64,000 bases of DNA from Amphiura filiformis (lineage: Eukaryota > Echinodermata > Ophiuroidea > Amphilepidida > Amphiuridae): assembly GCF_039555335.1 (NCBI RefSeq), contig NC_092631.1, positions 12,151,701-12,215,700 of the forward strand, given 5' to 3'. The position numbers were made by a program, and so were the translations under genes. Within the stretch, counting starts at the first letter, position 1, and every line of letters starts with the position of its first letter. The notes under the pieces are model-generated. The model ran no database searches, was not told the DNA's origin, and saw only the letters and a list, made by a program, of their open reading frames with translations. Below are positions 46,701 to 58,700 of this stretch, piece after piece.

Positions 46701-49700
46701 TAGAGAAAATGGTTCGCTATACCTAAAAAAAGGTCCGCTACTTCTAAGGTTCGATATCACTAATTTAGAATAAGGTTCACTAGTTCTAAGGTTCGATATC
46801 ACTAATTTGATATAAGGTTCGCTATCACTAATTTAAAATAAGGTTCGCTATCACTAATTTTGAATAAGGTCCGCTATCACTAATTTATTGAAGGTTCGCT
46901 ATCTCTAAGGTTCGTTATCACTAATTGCAATAAAGGTCCGCTATACCTAAGGTTCGCTATCACTAATTTTGTTTAGTGTTCGCTATCCCTAATTAATTAA
47001 GGTTCGCTATCTCTAAGGTTCGCTATCACTAATTTTGATTAGGGTGCGCTATACCTAAGGTTCGTTATCACTAATCTTAAATAAGGTCCACTATCTCTAA
47101 TTTTAAATAAGGGCCACTATCTCTAATTTTAAAAAAGGTCCGCTATCTCTAATTTTAAAAAAGGTCCGCTATCTCTAATTTCAAATAAGGTCCGCTATCT
47201 ATACCTTATTTAAAATTAGAGATAGCGAACTCGTGATTTAAAAATAGCTAACCTTATTTAAAATTAGAGATAGCTAACCTTATTATAAATTAGAGATAAT
47301 AACCTGTTTGAAATTAGAGATAGCGAACCTTATTTGAAATTAGTGATAGCGAACCTTAGAGATAGCGAACCTTAGAGATAGCGAACCTTAGAGATAGCGG
47401 ACCTTATTTGAAATTAGAGGTAGCGAACCTTAGGGATACCGGGATTGTTAAAATTAGAGATAGCGGACCTTATTTTAAATTACTGATAGCGAACCTTAGA
47501 GATAGCGAACCTTCAATAAATTAGTGATAGCGGACCTTATTTAAAATTAGAGATAGCGAACCTTATTTAAAATTAGTGATATCGAACCTTAGGAATACCG
47601 AACCTTTTTCAAAATTAGTGATATCGAACCTTAGGTATAGTGGACCTTTTTCGTAATTAGTGATAACGAACCTTAGGGATAGCGAACCTTAGAGATAGCG
47701 GTCCTTAGAGATAGCGAACCGTAACCGAACAGCTGTCGGTGACCACAAAGCTGATCACAAACACGACATCAGCATGGACGATGTGGAAGTCATCGGCAGG
47801 GAGGATCGTTTCTGGAACAGAAAGATCAGGGAAGCCATAGAGATAAAGACACTAAAACCTACACTCAACAGGGACGCCGGATACGACCTGCCCGCCATCT
47901 ACAATGATCTGCTGACACTTGACCACCCATCAGGTGGTCATGTGACCGGAGGATTGTAAACACTACGCTGAATGAAGACGCTGTGATGGTGTCGCAAGCT
48001 ACGTCGCTGCTAACCAAGACTCTGAAAAAGGTAACTTTTTAAGCAAAAGTATATTTAAGGTTATGAACTATTTTAAACTGTTGCGATTTGGTCGTTCACA
48101 GTATATTGCGAATGGTAGTGAGCTTTGGCAAAAACTGCATTGCTCAATTCAAAGCGAATGTGTAGAAGAATTCAAATATCACAGATATATTTGTTAGGTC
48201 CAATGGTTCTTGAGTTATGTTGTAAAGAGGGCTGAAACAACAACACTTTTGTAAAACGTACATAACTCATTAACGCGGCTGTGTACTATAGACATTGTTT
48301 CTTTCACGAAATTGAGTTTTTTTGATATTTTTGTACTTTGATATGTATTTTATAAATACAAAGAATGAAAATCCAGATTTGTAAACTCCAGCTGCAATAT
48401 TTTAAGGATTTTATTTCACTATTCCACTCGTGTTTGAAATTGAAAAGGAAACAAAATCTTTGTTGTACCAGCCAGGGTACACGCGCGCAACAACGCATCG
48501 CGTTGCGTATCACGCAATTTGTTAACGCACAAATCGCTACGATACGCGACGCTTATCTGCATGCATGCGGCGCATCTTATGGAAACAACACGAAGCGCTA
48601 ATTTCACAAAAACCTAGTGGTCAAATGGCTCCGTTTTAGCTGATAAAATGTGGGTTTTTCAAGTTCTTTCCCCGATTTAAATATCAAGTTATGAATGGAT
48701 TTCGCTCAAACTTCTCAAGGGGCCGTGGATTTACCCGATGTTTATGTAATGTAAGGTAGAAAAATAAAAACTGCCGCATTCTCCTGCGAGATTCGATGAA
48801 AGTGCAAAATGTGACCACTTTAAACTTCAACGGCCATTATTTCAATGTTCATTTTCTCGGTAAAAAGACGATTTAGGTACACGATAACTCAATAAATACA
48901 GCATCTATAGGTAAGCAAATATGATCATCGTAAAAAGCATGATCGACTCAAGAAACAGTTTTCTCTTTTTTTTATATTTTGGTCTATTTCCGATTTTAGG
49001 CATCATTTTGTGCACATAGGCGTTTGTGAATTTTAAAAGTTCAATTTGATGCCTTATATGGTCAATATCTCAAAAAATAAGGCCAATATCAAAAAAAATA
49101 AAAAAACGTTTTTGGAGCGGAGCCTCAAGATTGAGCTAAAAACAAAATAAAATATTTTGGAAAGAGTGTTTTTTGTTATGATGTACCTAACAAATATTGC
49201 CAAAAACTCACTTTTTGTGATTTTCTTCATAATTGTTGTTTTTACCCCAAATATGAATTTATATTAAGATTTATTGATGTCTTGCCTTCATAAAAATGTA
49301 TACTTTTATATGTCTTGCATGAATAATTACAAAGTTATTGCACTTTTACTACATGCATGTCTGAGAGTACACAGCCACCTTAACAACAAAACATTAAACA
49401 AGTTTTCAAGGTATAGGATTCGTAGAATGAACTTTTGAAAAACATCAATGTGTTATTTTTCAATAATATATGGATCTAGATAATGAACATTGATTTTTTG
49501 GTTGCTTCGACCAACAATACCTCGTCTACCCTTAAGGACACTTTGGTTCAATTTCAGTGTTTGCAACGACTAAGGTACAATGTATGTGTTTTAAACATAT
49601 CGGGGTAACCTTGCGACAAAATTCAATGTGTGCAACACAATTTTTAAAGTACTACCGATTTATCGGTTTTGACCCACTAGGGGCAATAAGTAATTTTTTA

Positions 49701-52700
49701 ATTACTTACCACTTACTTACTTTCTATTTTAGTATTAAAATACTTGCTATTTTAGTATTAAATACTTGGATGTGATAAATACCAACATATTGATTGTTCT
49801 GAAGTGGGTGTCTCATCAACATGTTTAGATAATTGCTTCATTTATTAATATTTGTTTAATAATATTATAATTTCTTCAACTCCTATACAGATGAGCTGCT
49901 TGCTATCATAAAAGAGCGTGAAGAAGCAGAGGCTGAGAAGAGACAAAAGGAAGAAGACGAAGCTAAAAAGAAACAGGATGAAGAGGAGGCAAGGAAGGCC
50001 ATGGAAGAAGGCAAAACAACTGGAGAAGAGATAAAAACAGACTCTCAGGAATCAAATGGTGATAAAAAGACTGATAATGAGTCTAGTAAAGCTGATGATG
50101 GAACCAATGTGGAAGTTGACCAATCTGGGGAAGAAATTACCAAAAATAAGGAGGAGGATGCATCAAAAGGCAGTGAACCAGTAGGAGAAGCCACTGCTAG
50201 TGTTAGTAGTGCACCATCAACATCAGAAAACAAAATGGACACTGAGACTAAAATGGATGCTGATAAAGGTGATGCTAGTATAGATCATTCTAGTGAGGAT
50301 AAGACAACAGACAAGGTTACCAATGGTGAGGGAGAAAGTAGTAATAAGGAGTGTGTTAAAGATGATGATGCTAAGGCTGATGATATGGAGAAGAATGCAG
50401 ATGCCATGGAGACAAAAACAGAAGGTAATTGTATTCTGTAGGTTTCCATTATAGGCTGGTAGAAATGTACAAGTTCATTGACCTTATTCTGCAATAATGA
50501 AAATTTGGGAACAGGCTGTTTGTTTGAAACATCATTAGTCTGATGAGTGCTATAAGTTAGGGTTTACGTAATTACAAATTTACATTATTTGCACCGAAAA
50601 TGGGTTTCTTTGTTTAGAGGTTAATAATAACTGTGCATCAGATATTTGGAGGGCACTGAGAAAAATCATTTTGCCTTTGGAGCTGAGGAATATCCTGATG
50701 CCCCAAGGGATACACTTATCTATAAACTTAAGCACTAGAGTACTACTGCTTGTGATTTCCACATGACAGGAATTTTCCACATGGCTGTGTTTATACCAAA
50801 ATTGATGCCAACTTCTTTTTGAGATGGTCAGAACAGAGCTGCAGCTAGCAACAGTGTTACTGATTGCTGTATTTTCGGAGATGTACAATTAGATCTAAAA
50901 AGGGATTGGCTGATCTGTCAATTTTGTGAAGAGATCTGCAGTGCAGATCTTGGGCTGGATCTGCCTGCACTAGAGAGCCCCTGATTGGTTAATTATAATC
51001 AAAATAGAGCTTAATCTCTTAGCAATTTTAAGCTTAATCCCTTTCAGCTGTACCGACTATTACCATATCTGATGGAACAATATGATATACCCCTTTTTGT
51101 AACCAATCAGAGTAGTTTATTTTTAGAAGCTGGTAATGTGACTGTTACTGCCCATCAGGTTGTAGGCCTATACATGTATAGTATGTAACTGAATAAATTA
51201 AATGTGTGTGCTTCTGAATATCAAATTTTGCAGAAAATAAAGACGAGGGAGAATCTCATGGTGTGATGACACGTTCTCGCAATCCCAACTACAAGCCTCC
51301 TCCACCTAAGAGCTCTCCATTTGTGAACTACTCCACCTCAACTCCTGTTAGGAAGGCTGTGGATTCGGATGATTCTGTCTTGGTTATCAATGCGAAGGGG
51401 GAGATCAAGAGAGTTGAGAGTAAGTTTGTATGTGTTTTTTAAATTAATAACCCCCATCGTCCCACAAACCTGACAAATTTTGCGATGATCCGGGTTCAAA
51501 ATTCGGCAACCTACATGACGGCACAACAGTCTGCGGGAATACCATGAAAGCGATACGAACTGGCAATGAACAGACATGAGATTTTTCCTAAAATATGACC
51601 GTAAAGTTGCCGTACAATTTTGATTGGCATTTCGCAACCCCTTGTCTTAGTACTGGACTGGTTGATGCCTCATTTTAAGCCTAATTGTATGATTCTCTAA
51701 GTGTGCTAAAACTTAAAACAATGCAGTTTTCAATATAAAAACCACATTAATGTAAGAGAAAAATGTCAGGGGTGGAGGAACAGGCGGATGCGGTAATGGT
51801 GGTTTTTGGCAAAGTTTTTAAGCGTATCTTCATAACTATATGGCATTGGGCTGGTTAATGTATAATATTGTCAATATTATGTACCTGGGTATAATTAGGG
51901 AACAAAAAACAATTTACAACATGGTATGGTCATGTCTTTTGGCATCGGGTGTACACTTTTTCTTATTTATCTTATTTTATTTTGAGCTAAAGTTACAATA
52001 TAAAACATTAAATAATGACCCAACCACAAGAAAAGTATTTTTCACACATGTTCTGAAAGGAAATTGCATGAGGAATCTGAATATTCCATTAAAAAAATTG
52101 TTGGAGATAAAAAGAAAAAATTTATAGCCAAAAGTTGCCAAAAATTATTTTTGAATTAACTTATTTTTTGTGCACCTTGTATTATCACATGTTTACTAAT
52201 GTACAATTTATTCAAGTTGCTTAAGGGCTGGGGTATGAACGTTTGGACAGTATTTATTTTGGGACATTAGAGCACATCAGACATATCGAATTGCATTCTG
52301 AATACGAAGAATGTCATTCTGATATCAAATAATTTTGATTTTTTGAAATTCGCAATTTAATACACATTTTATGGCAAATCATTAAAATTGATATTTTTGA
52401 TATTTAACAGTACTTGAAGTAAACTTTATAAATCTGATGATTTATACTTAAAGTGTATGTAGGTGGGATGAAAAGCCGAAGATCAATAGAAAAATTTGAC
52501 CTTTTGTATTGAAGATATGGATTTTTTCCCAAAACACCAAAAAAAAAAAATTAGGTCTTTTTGGGAAAAAATCCATATCTTCAATATGAAAGGTCAAAAT
52601 TTTCAATTGACCGTCGGCTTTTCCTCCTGCTACATACACTTTAAGAATATATCATTAGATTTATATAATTTACCGAGGACTGTTATATATCAAAAATTTG

Positions 52701-55700
52701 AAAAATATCAAATTTTTATAATTTGTCATAAAATTTGTATTATATTGTGATTTAAAAAAATTAAAATTATTTGATATCAGAAAGACATGCTTCAGTATTC
52801 AGAATGCAATTCGATAGGTCTGAGGTGCTCTCATGTCCCAGAAAAAATACTGTCGAAACGCAATAAACGCTCATTTTGGATCCCTTAAGTGAAGCAAAAT
52901 TAAACTGAAAACATATCCTCCAAATTTTATACATAAGGTGCAAACAATAAAAAAAATTACAAAATACAAATCTATGGCAACCTGTCAAAAAGTAAACAAA
53001 AGAGCAAATATAAAATAAGGGAAATTTTGAAAAGCCACAGGCCTAACAAAAAGGATGAACCACAGTCAGTACCATCACCTAACTGGCATTAGTCAAATTA
53101 TTCAAGTTGAATTTTGTCTTCATACAGGTAGAAAGGCAGAAAACCAATCCCTGGGATTGACAAACATCTCTATCAATGTTGGTGACTCTGACTTCCGTCT
53201 TGGAATGGAAGGTAACTACAAACTGTACAAGAATCAGTACAGCTGCAGTAGACTTGGTCTCAACAAACCACAGCATGCTGAGCTACGCGACAAAACCAGA
53301 TACCTCTCACACAAATTTAGTCTCACTCAGCTGTCCGAATTCAAGTGGAATGGAACGGTTTATGGCAATAAGATTCTCACAATATCTACGTTGCGCCTGA
53401 GCATCACACAATTGGAGACAAATATCACCAAGCCATTTATGCATACCAACTGGGCTGTACATAGAAATAACTGGATCAAAGCTGTACATATGTGTAACAA
53501 GCCACATGTAAGTAGAATTTGTACCATCATGGTTTGAGTTCTGAAAATACAAGGCGTGCTACAAATCGCACTCCTTGAAATGTTAAGGCGAGCTGTCAGG
53601 TGTGCTATAATTTGCACTTGTGGAAAAGCTAAGCTCTGGACGATTTGTAAAGTGAACTATAAAACGCCCCGGGTGGGCAATTTTAAGGTGTGCCCTGCGG
53701 GAGCGTTGCACTCACTCAACTCAAAACCTGTACCATAATAATTAAATGAAAAGGATCTACAAGCTAGTGAAAATACTCAACATTAATTAGGATGTATTAT
53801 CCCATGTATTTTCTCCTACCGATCATGGTCCCTAGGGGCACAAAATGTAAGTGTCATTATGGTGCTTCTCAGCATCTAAAGCAGCAATAGGCCTAGGACC
53901 AACAGGACCAGAACTTGGTATACTGATATCACTTGGTCCTCATACATGTATATTCTCAGGGACGAGGGGTCAAAATAAATTTGTTATGAGGGGGGTATTT
54001 CCTTTTTTAGCCAAAAAAGCCCTCTAGTATTTTGTTTAGGGGCGATTTTTAGGTTCCAAGGGGCTACTTTGGTTTTACTTTGGAATATGAATTATAAGTT
54101 TGTCAAGTAATTTAGCTTATTTTGAAACTATTTGTAGTATTTTAATTACATGTACATTGTACCCGCAAAAGTAGATGAGAACCCATGATTTTCATACAGG
54201 TCTCCAGGGCCTAACATTGAGCTAACATTGTGTTGTTAAAGCTTCCAAATACGGTATCCTCTGATCTCAGAGGTCTCATTGAGGAAACTTGGTGAAGGAG
54301 GTGATTGTGAATGTGAAGCTAATTGTAGTGCTTTAACAGAGCTGCATCCATGATTAATGCTAATGGTTTGTGGAGTAAGAGTTGTAAAACAAACTTGATC
54401 GCTTCAGCCGAAAAAGTAAATGAGGAGGAAAGGAAAAAAACCCGTGAAAAAACCAGGCACTCGCTAACAAGAGATCCGGTTGGTCCGAGCAGCCTGGCAA
54501 AGTTGTAAGGCAGCCAATCAAGAATGCTGAGGGGAAACAAGCCCTGCCGCAGTTACTACCTCACAAGGGTGACATTACTGATATGGCTGGAGCTGAGGTA
54601 ATTAATAGTAACCGCCTTACTCCCCCGAACATCAAGAAAAAAAACCAGCCAAACCTAAACCAAACAGGGAGACCCCATGAGACCCAAGTTATTAAAAACC
54701 GCACTTAATATAGGTTCAAGGTTAACCCAGCACTATAATCATTCTGTTTTTATATTTGCACTATATAGGAGTTTGCCCTAGCATTGTCTATCTTGGAATG
54801 TGCAATCAAGCCAGTCATCTTCAACCCTGTATGGTCAGAGACCCTTGGTCACACCACCTTGATGAGAACCACCGCCATGGAGAGGGAAGAGAAAAAAAAA
54901 GCAGACAGGAAGAGGAAAGATTATGATCCATATGATGATATTTATGCAGACAGAAGCACATGGGTCAAATGTAGCTTCCCTCTTAAACATTCGGTAAGGA
55001 AGCCAAACTAGTTTACTGTGGGAGGGGGTTTGTTTGGCTTTATAATTGGTGAAAAAATGAGTCTCTGAACATCATGTATTGATATAGAAAGACATGCATG
55101 CAGTTGGGCCAGCATTTTACACTAATTGCGTGTTGCATAATGCGTACCTTTGGACTTTATTGATGTACGAAGTAACGAAATCCGAATAATGTTCGCCAAT
55201 TATAAGCCAAACTACTGCATTTTAGAGATTGTGATGTTTTCTGCATACACTGTACACCAGTTCATTGATTTACCTTGAGTATGTGTAGAAGTATATGGAG
55301 CCAATATATGCGATAAGTATCCAAGCCTAACAACTAAACACCTAACAAAAAAACAGATAAATGCAACCAAAACAAAAAGCAACGTATACAATGATGAATA
55401 GCTTATGTACAAGAAGGTTTTTGTGTCGCCTGAATAATTCAGGAAGACACTAAAGTTTGTTCGGCTTATAATAGTGTATTGATATAGAATGGCATGCACG
55501 CAGTTAGGCAATGTGCTTGCGCTAGTTGCGTGTTGCGTAATGAGTGACTAGCGCACGCTTATGTGATTTTGGTTTAAAATGGCCTCACATGAAAAGTTCA
55601 AATCCAATTGCAACTAAACTTTAAGTCATAGCTGCAATATCGGAACTGAAATGTAATGGTGGAATTCAGGGTCTCATACTAAAAAAAGGTCACATTTTTG

Positions 55701-58700
55701 ACCAAGAAATGAATAAAATGGTCTTGCATGAAAAATTCCAACCCAGTTGCAAGCTGACTTCAATCATAGCTGCACTATGGCAACTTTGATGTAGTGGTGG
55801 TTTCATGATCACATAGTGAGCTCAAGGTCATTTGAAGACAACTTGTAAAATAGGCTGAAAATGGCTTCACATTAATGTAGTTCAAGGTCACATGTTGAGG
55901 TCAAAGGGCATTTGAAGTCAACCTGTAGGGTTATCGTAAAAGCAGGCGACACTTGTGGTTTGAGAATCCCCTTGTTCTGTAAATTTTTTGGTATGGCATT
56001 CTATATTTTTAGTACGATCTGAAAACTCTTTACTGGTCTCTTCTGCAAGAGATCTTTTGTATGTATTCTGCATTATTGCCATAACAAATCGCAATTGAGC
56101 CATTCTTCTGGAACGTTTATGACCAAAAAGCGATAAAATTTGAACTTATTTCGCTCTAGTTTTTTACATACTGTACTAACCTGGGGTTTATTGATCGATG
56201 TAACATTAGTTTAGTTTTGGAGCAGTGGTCAAACAAAGATTGGTAATGTTGTGACATTGTAATATGGAATATAGTTTGCAGGATAGATGCTTTGAAGCTC
56301 CTGTATTTTGTTTTGTTACCTCTGGTAACTTGTATGACATTTTGTATTTGCTTGTATGCTAATTTATGTGTGAAAAGTGAGGCTTGTGAAAGTGTTTCTG
56401 TAGTTACTAATAATGCTATGAATGTTCTTGTGAACGGCCACTTAAAAAGTTTTTCCAGGAACTGTTTGCAGCGACTCAAGTGGCCCAATTGCATTTGTTG
56501 TGACAGTTTTGTGCTTGCTTGCTGTTTGGTATCATTTCCCATTCATGTATGTGTTAATCCTGATGAGGTCCAATGGTAGCAGGTGCAACATAATATTTGA
56601 TTTTCAATATTTGACAAAACTTCTGAAAATCATATTTTAACTACTGGGTTAGTAAATCTACATTACATAGATGTTCATATCACCATGCTTGATTATCAAA
56701 TGTATTCAACATAATTGTCCGATGCCAGTGGTAATGGATGAAATTTAGTTAAGTGGATGCAAATCCTTACGTTATGTATTCATATAAAAATCTCAAAAAA
56801 AGTAACTAACCCCCCTTAAATAATGGCCATTATTCTAAAACGGGCGATTGTATTTTTAAGGCAGTGATTCAAGCTGTTCAATAGAAGTAAAAGTATTTAA
56901 AATGTATATTTAAAAGCTTTGAATAAAAACCTCACAACTTTTAGGGTTTTTTTAAATAGCAGTTTTTCTCTGGTCCAACCTTGAATAACAAGAAAGTAAA
57001 GTTAGGATCTAAAACTTTAAAAAAAAAAATTTGTTAATTACAATATTACAAATAATTTTTTTTAATGTTTGATACAGGTATCGGGTTACCCGTCCGAAAT
57101 TCTATTGATTTGTATTCAGTATAATGGAAGGAAATATGTGTAATGATATCTGAGTGTTTTTGTTCAGTATTGTTGCAAGTGCAACTTTCAAATCTGGACC
57201 TCACTACATTAAGTTGACCGGTGTTTTATTGTTTTCTAGGCTATTGTAACAAATAAGGTGTCAAAATGTGCAGAAATATATTCTGCTTACAACACATTTT
57301 ACAGATCTGTAATACAATAGCCTGTTTTTGAATATTGGCCATTATTTAAAAGTGAATAGTTAGTTTTTTTGAGATGTTTACTTCAATTCTTAGTGGATTC
57401 TGTAATGAAAGCATCCAAACATGCTATTTGTTTTTGTTGTTGTAGATTTGGAAATGGAAAGGAGAAGAGTACCGTATCACAAGTGGTGATGGCTGGATGT
57501 GGATTAGTAAAACAAGGAGACGGCGACAGTTGCCTGCACCTAGTCCAGCTAAATTGTGTGTGGATGCAAGCACTAAGAAAGCTATTGAAGGTATGAGAAG
57601 GAGTGCCATGTTTGGAAAGCTTGTTTTGGTTGTAACTAGTTTGATTGCTGCTGTGATGTGGCTGACTAACCTTGTACCAAACTGTGTTGAAACCGGCTTA
57701 TCTATATTGTATTTTAGAAAGGATATTATACAGTGTAGGGTATATTATCATGTGTGAGGCAAGAAAGATGGGTGTTATGCATAGTGCACCAACAGCTCCT
57801 GTGAAGAATATCGCATATTCATGAGGGCTGATCTGAGGGTATATACATCTGTGGAATTATGTTCACAGTGTTGCGTGCCTACCATAGTTTCTTCTTTATA
57901 AAGGTATGTTTATAGTTCTATGATGCCTATAAATGCTTTTATGAGAAAGATGTCAAAGACTGTGCTTTGAAAAATATGCCACAAAGGTGCAGAGTGGACT
58001 TGCATAGCATTTTATGCATACACTTGATGGAATGATTGACCCTCGTAAGCAGATGATGCCGTCCAAACTTTGCCATGTGGTGAATCGTCTGTTAGACTAT
58101 GGTTGTGTATACTCATTTGTCTTACACACCTTTTTATTGTGGTCATTGATTTGCCAAATACAAGCTATACTGCTTGTATTTGTAGTACCTTCCTTGGGTA
58201 AAGCTTGCCTTACAATCATGAGCATTCCCTCACTGACCTACACATTCAGATACTCTCTTTCCTGTACTTCTACATGATAATATGCCAAGATGTTGCTTAT
58301 ATGTTTATTCTATGCCATTGCTTAAAACATGTTTTCTTATGCACTTGTTTCCACCAAATTTATAACAATCAATTCCTTAAAATGGTTTTGTTGAGTGTAA
58401 CTGTCCATATTGATCATTGATGATACTTGCAACTTAACTTCCACCTTAATGGAGACCTTTGTTTTAGGTCAAAATGATCTGAAAGGGATGTTTTTCAATC
58501 AAAAACTATTACTGTACATACTCTAATACCATACAGATTCAATTATATAGTTTGGAAATTTGTCTTCATTTTTTCGAAAAAAATTGTCAAACAATAAAGC
58601 ACATGAAAAAGGCAATTTTGTTTCGCTATCCAGTAACGAATTGCACATAATGGTGTATTTTTGTTTAAAAAATATGTATTGAAAATATGAGAGAAAACCT

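Larger units (their letters stand above)
46101..48047 (+). mobile_element. Penelope-like element with inverted terminal repeats, split by a foldback
   Basis: Bases 46101-46220 and 47930-48047 are inverted copies (TTTGCTTAAAAAGTTACC end; AGAGTCTTGGTTAGCAGCG inside). Between them lies a plus-strand GIY-YIG endonuclease frame. Penelope-like elements often carry terminal repeats in inverted orientation. Only the endonuclease end is present, so it is 5'-truncated. A hammerhead-like core follows the ORF. Confidence 0.75.

Noticed and set aside
56156..56579. Overlapping frames on both strands (128 and 95 residues), one with a signal-peptide-like start
   Set aside because: Mutually overlapping on opposite strands inside a BPTF intron, with no family similarity recognised.
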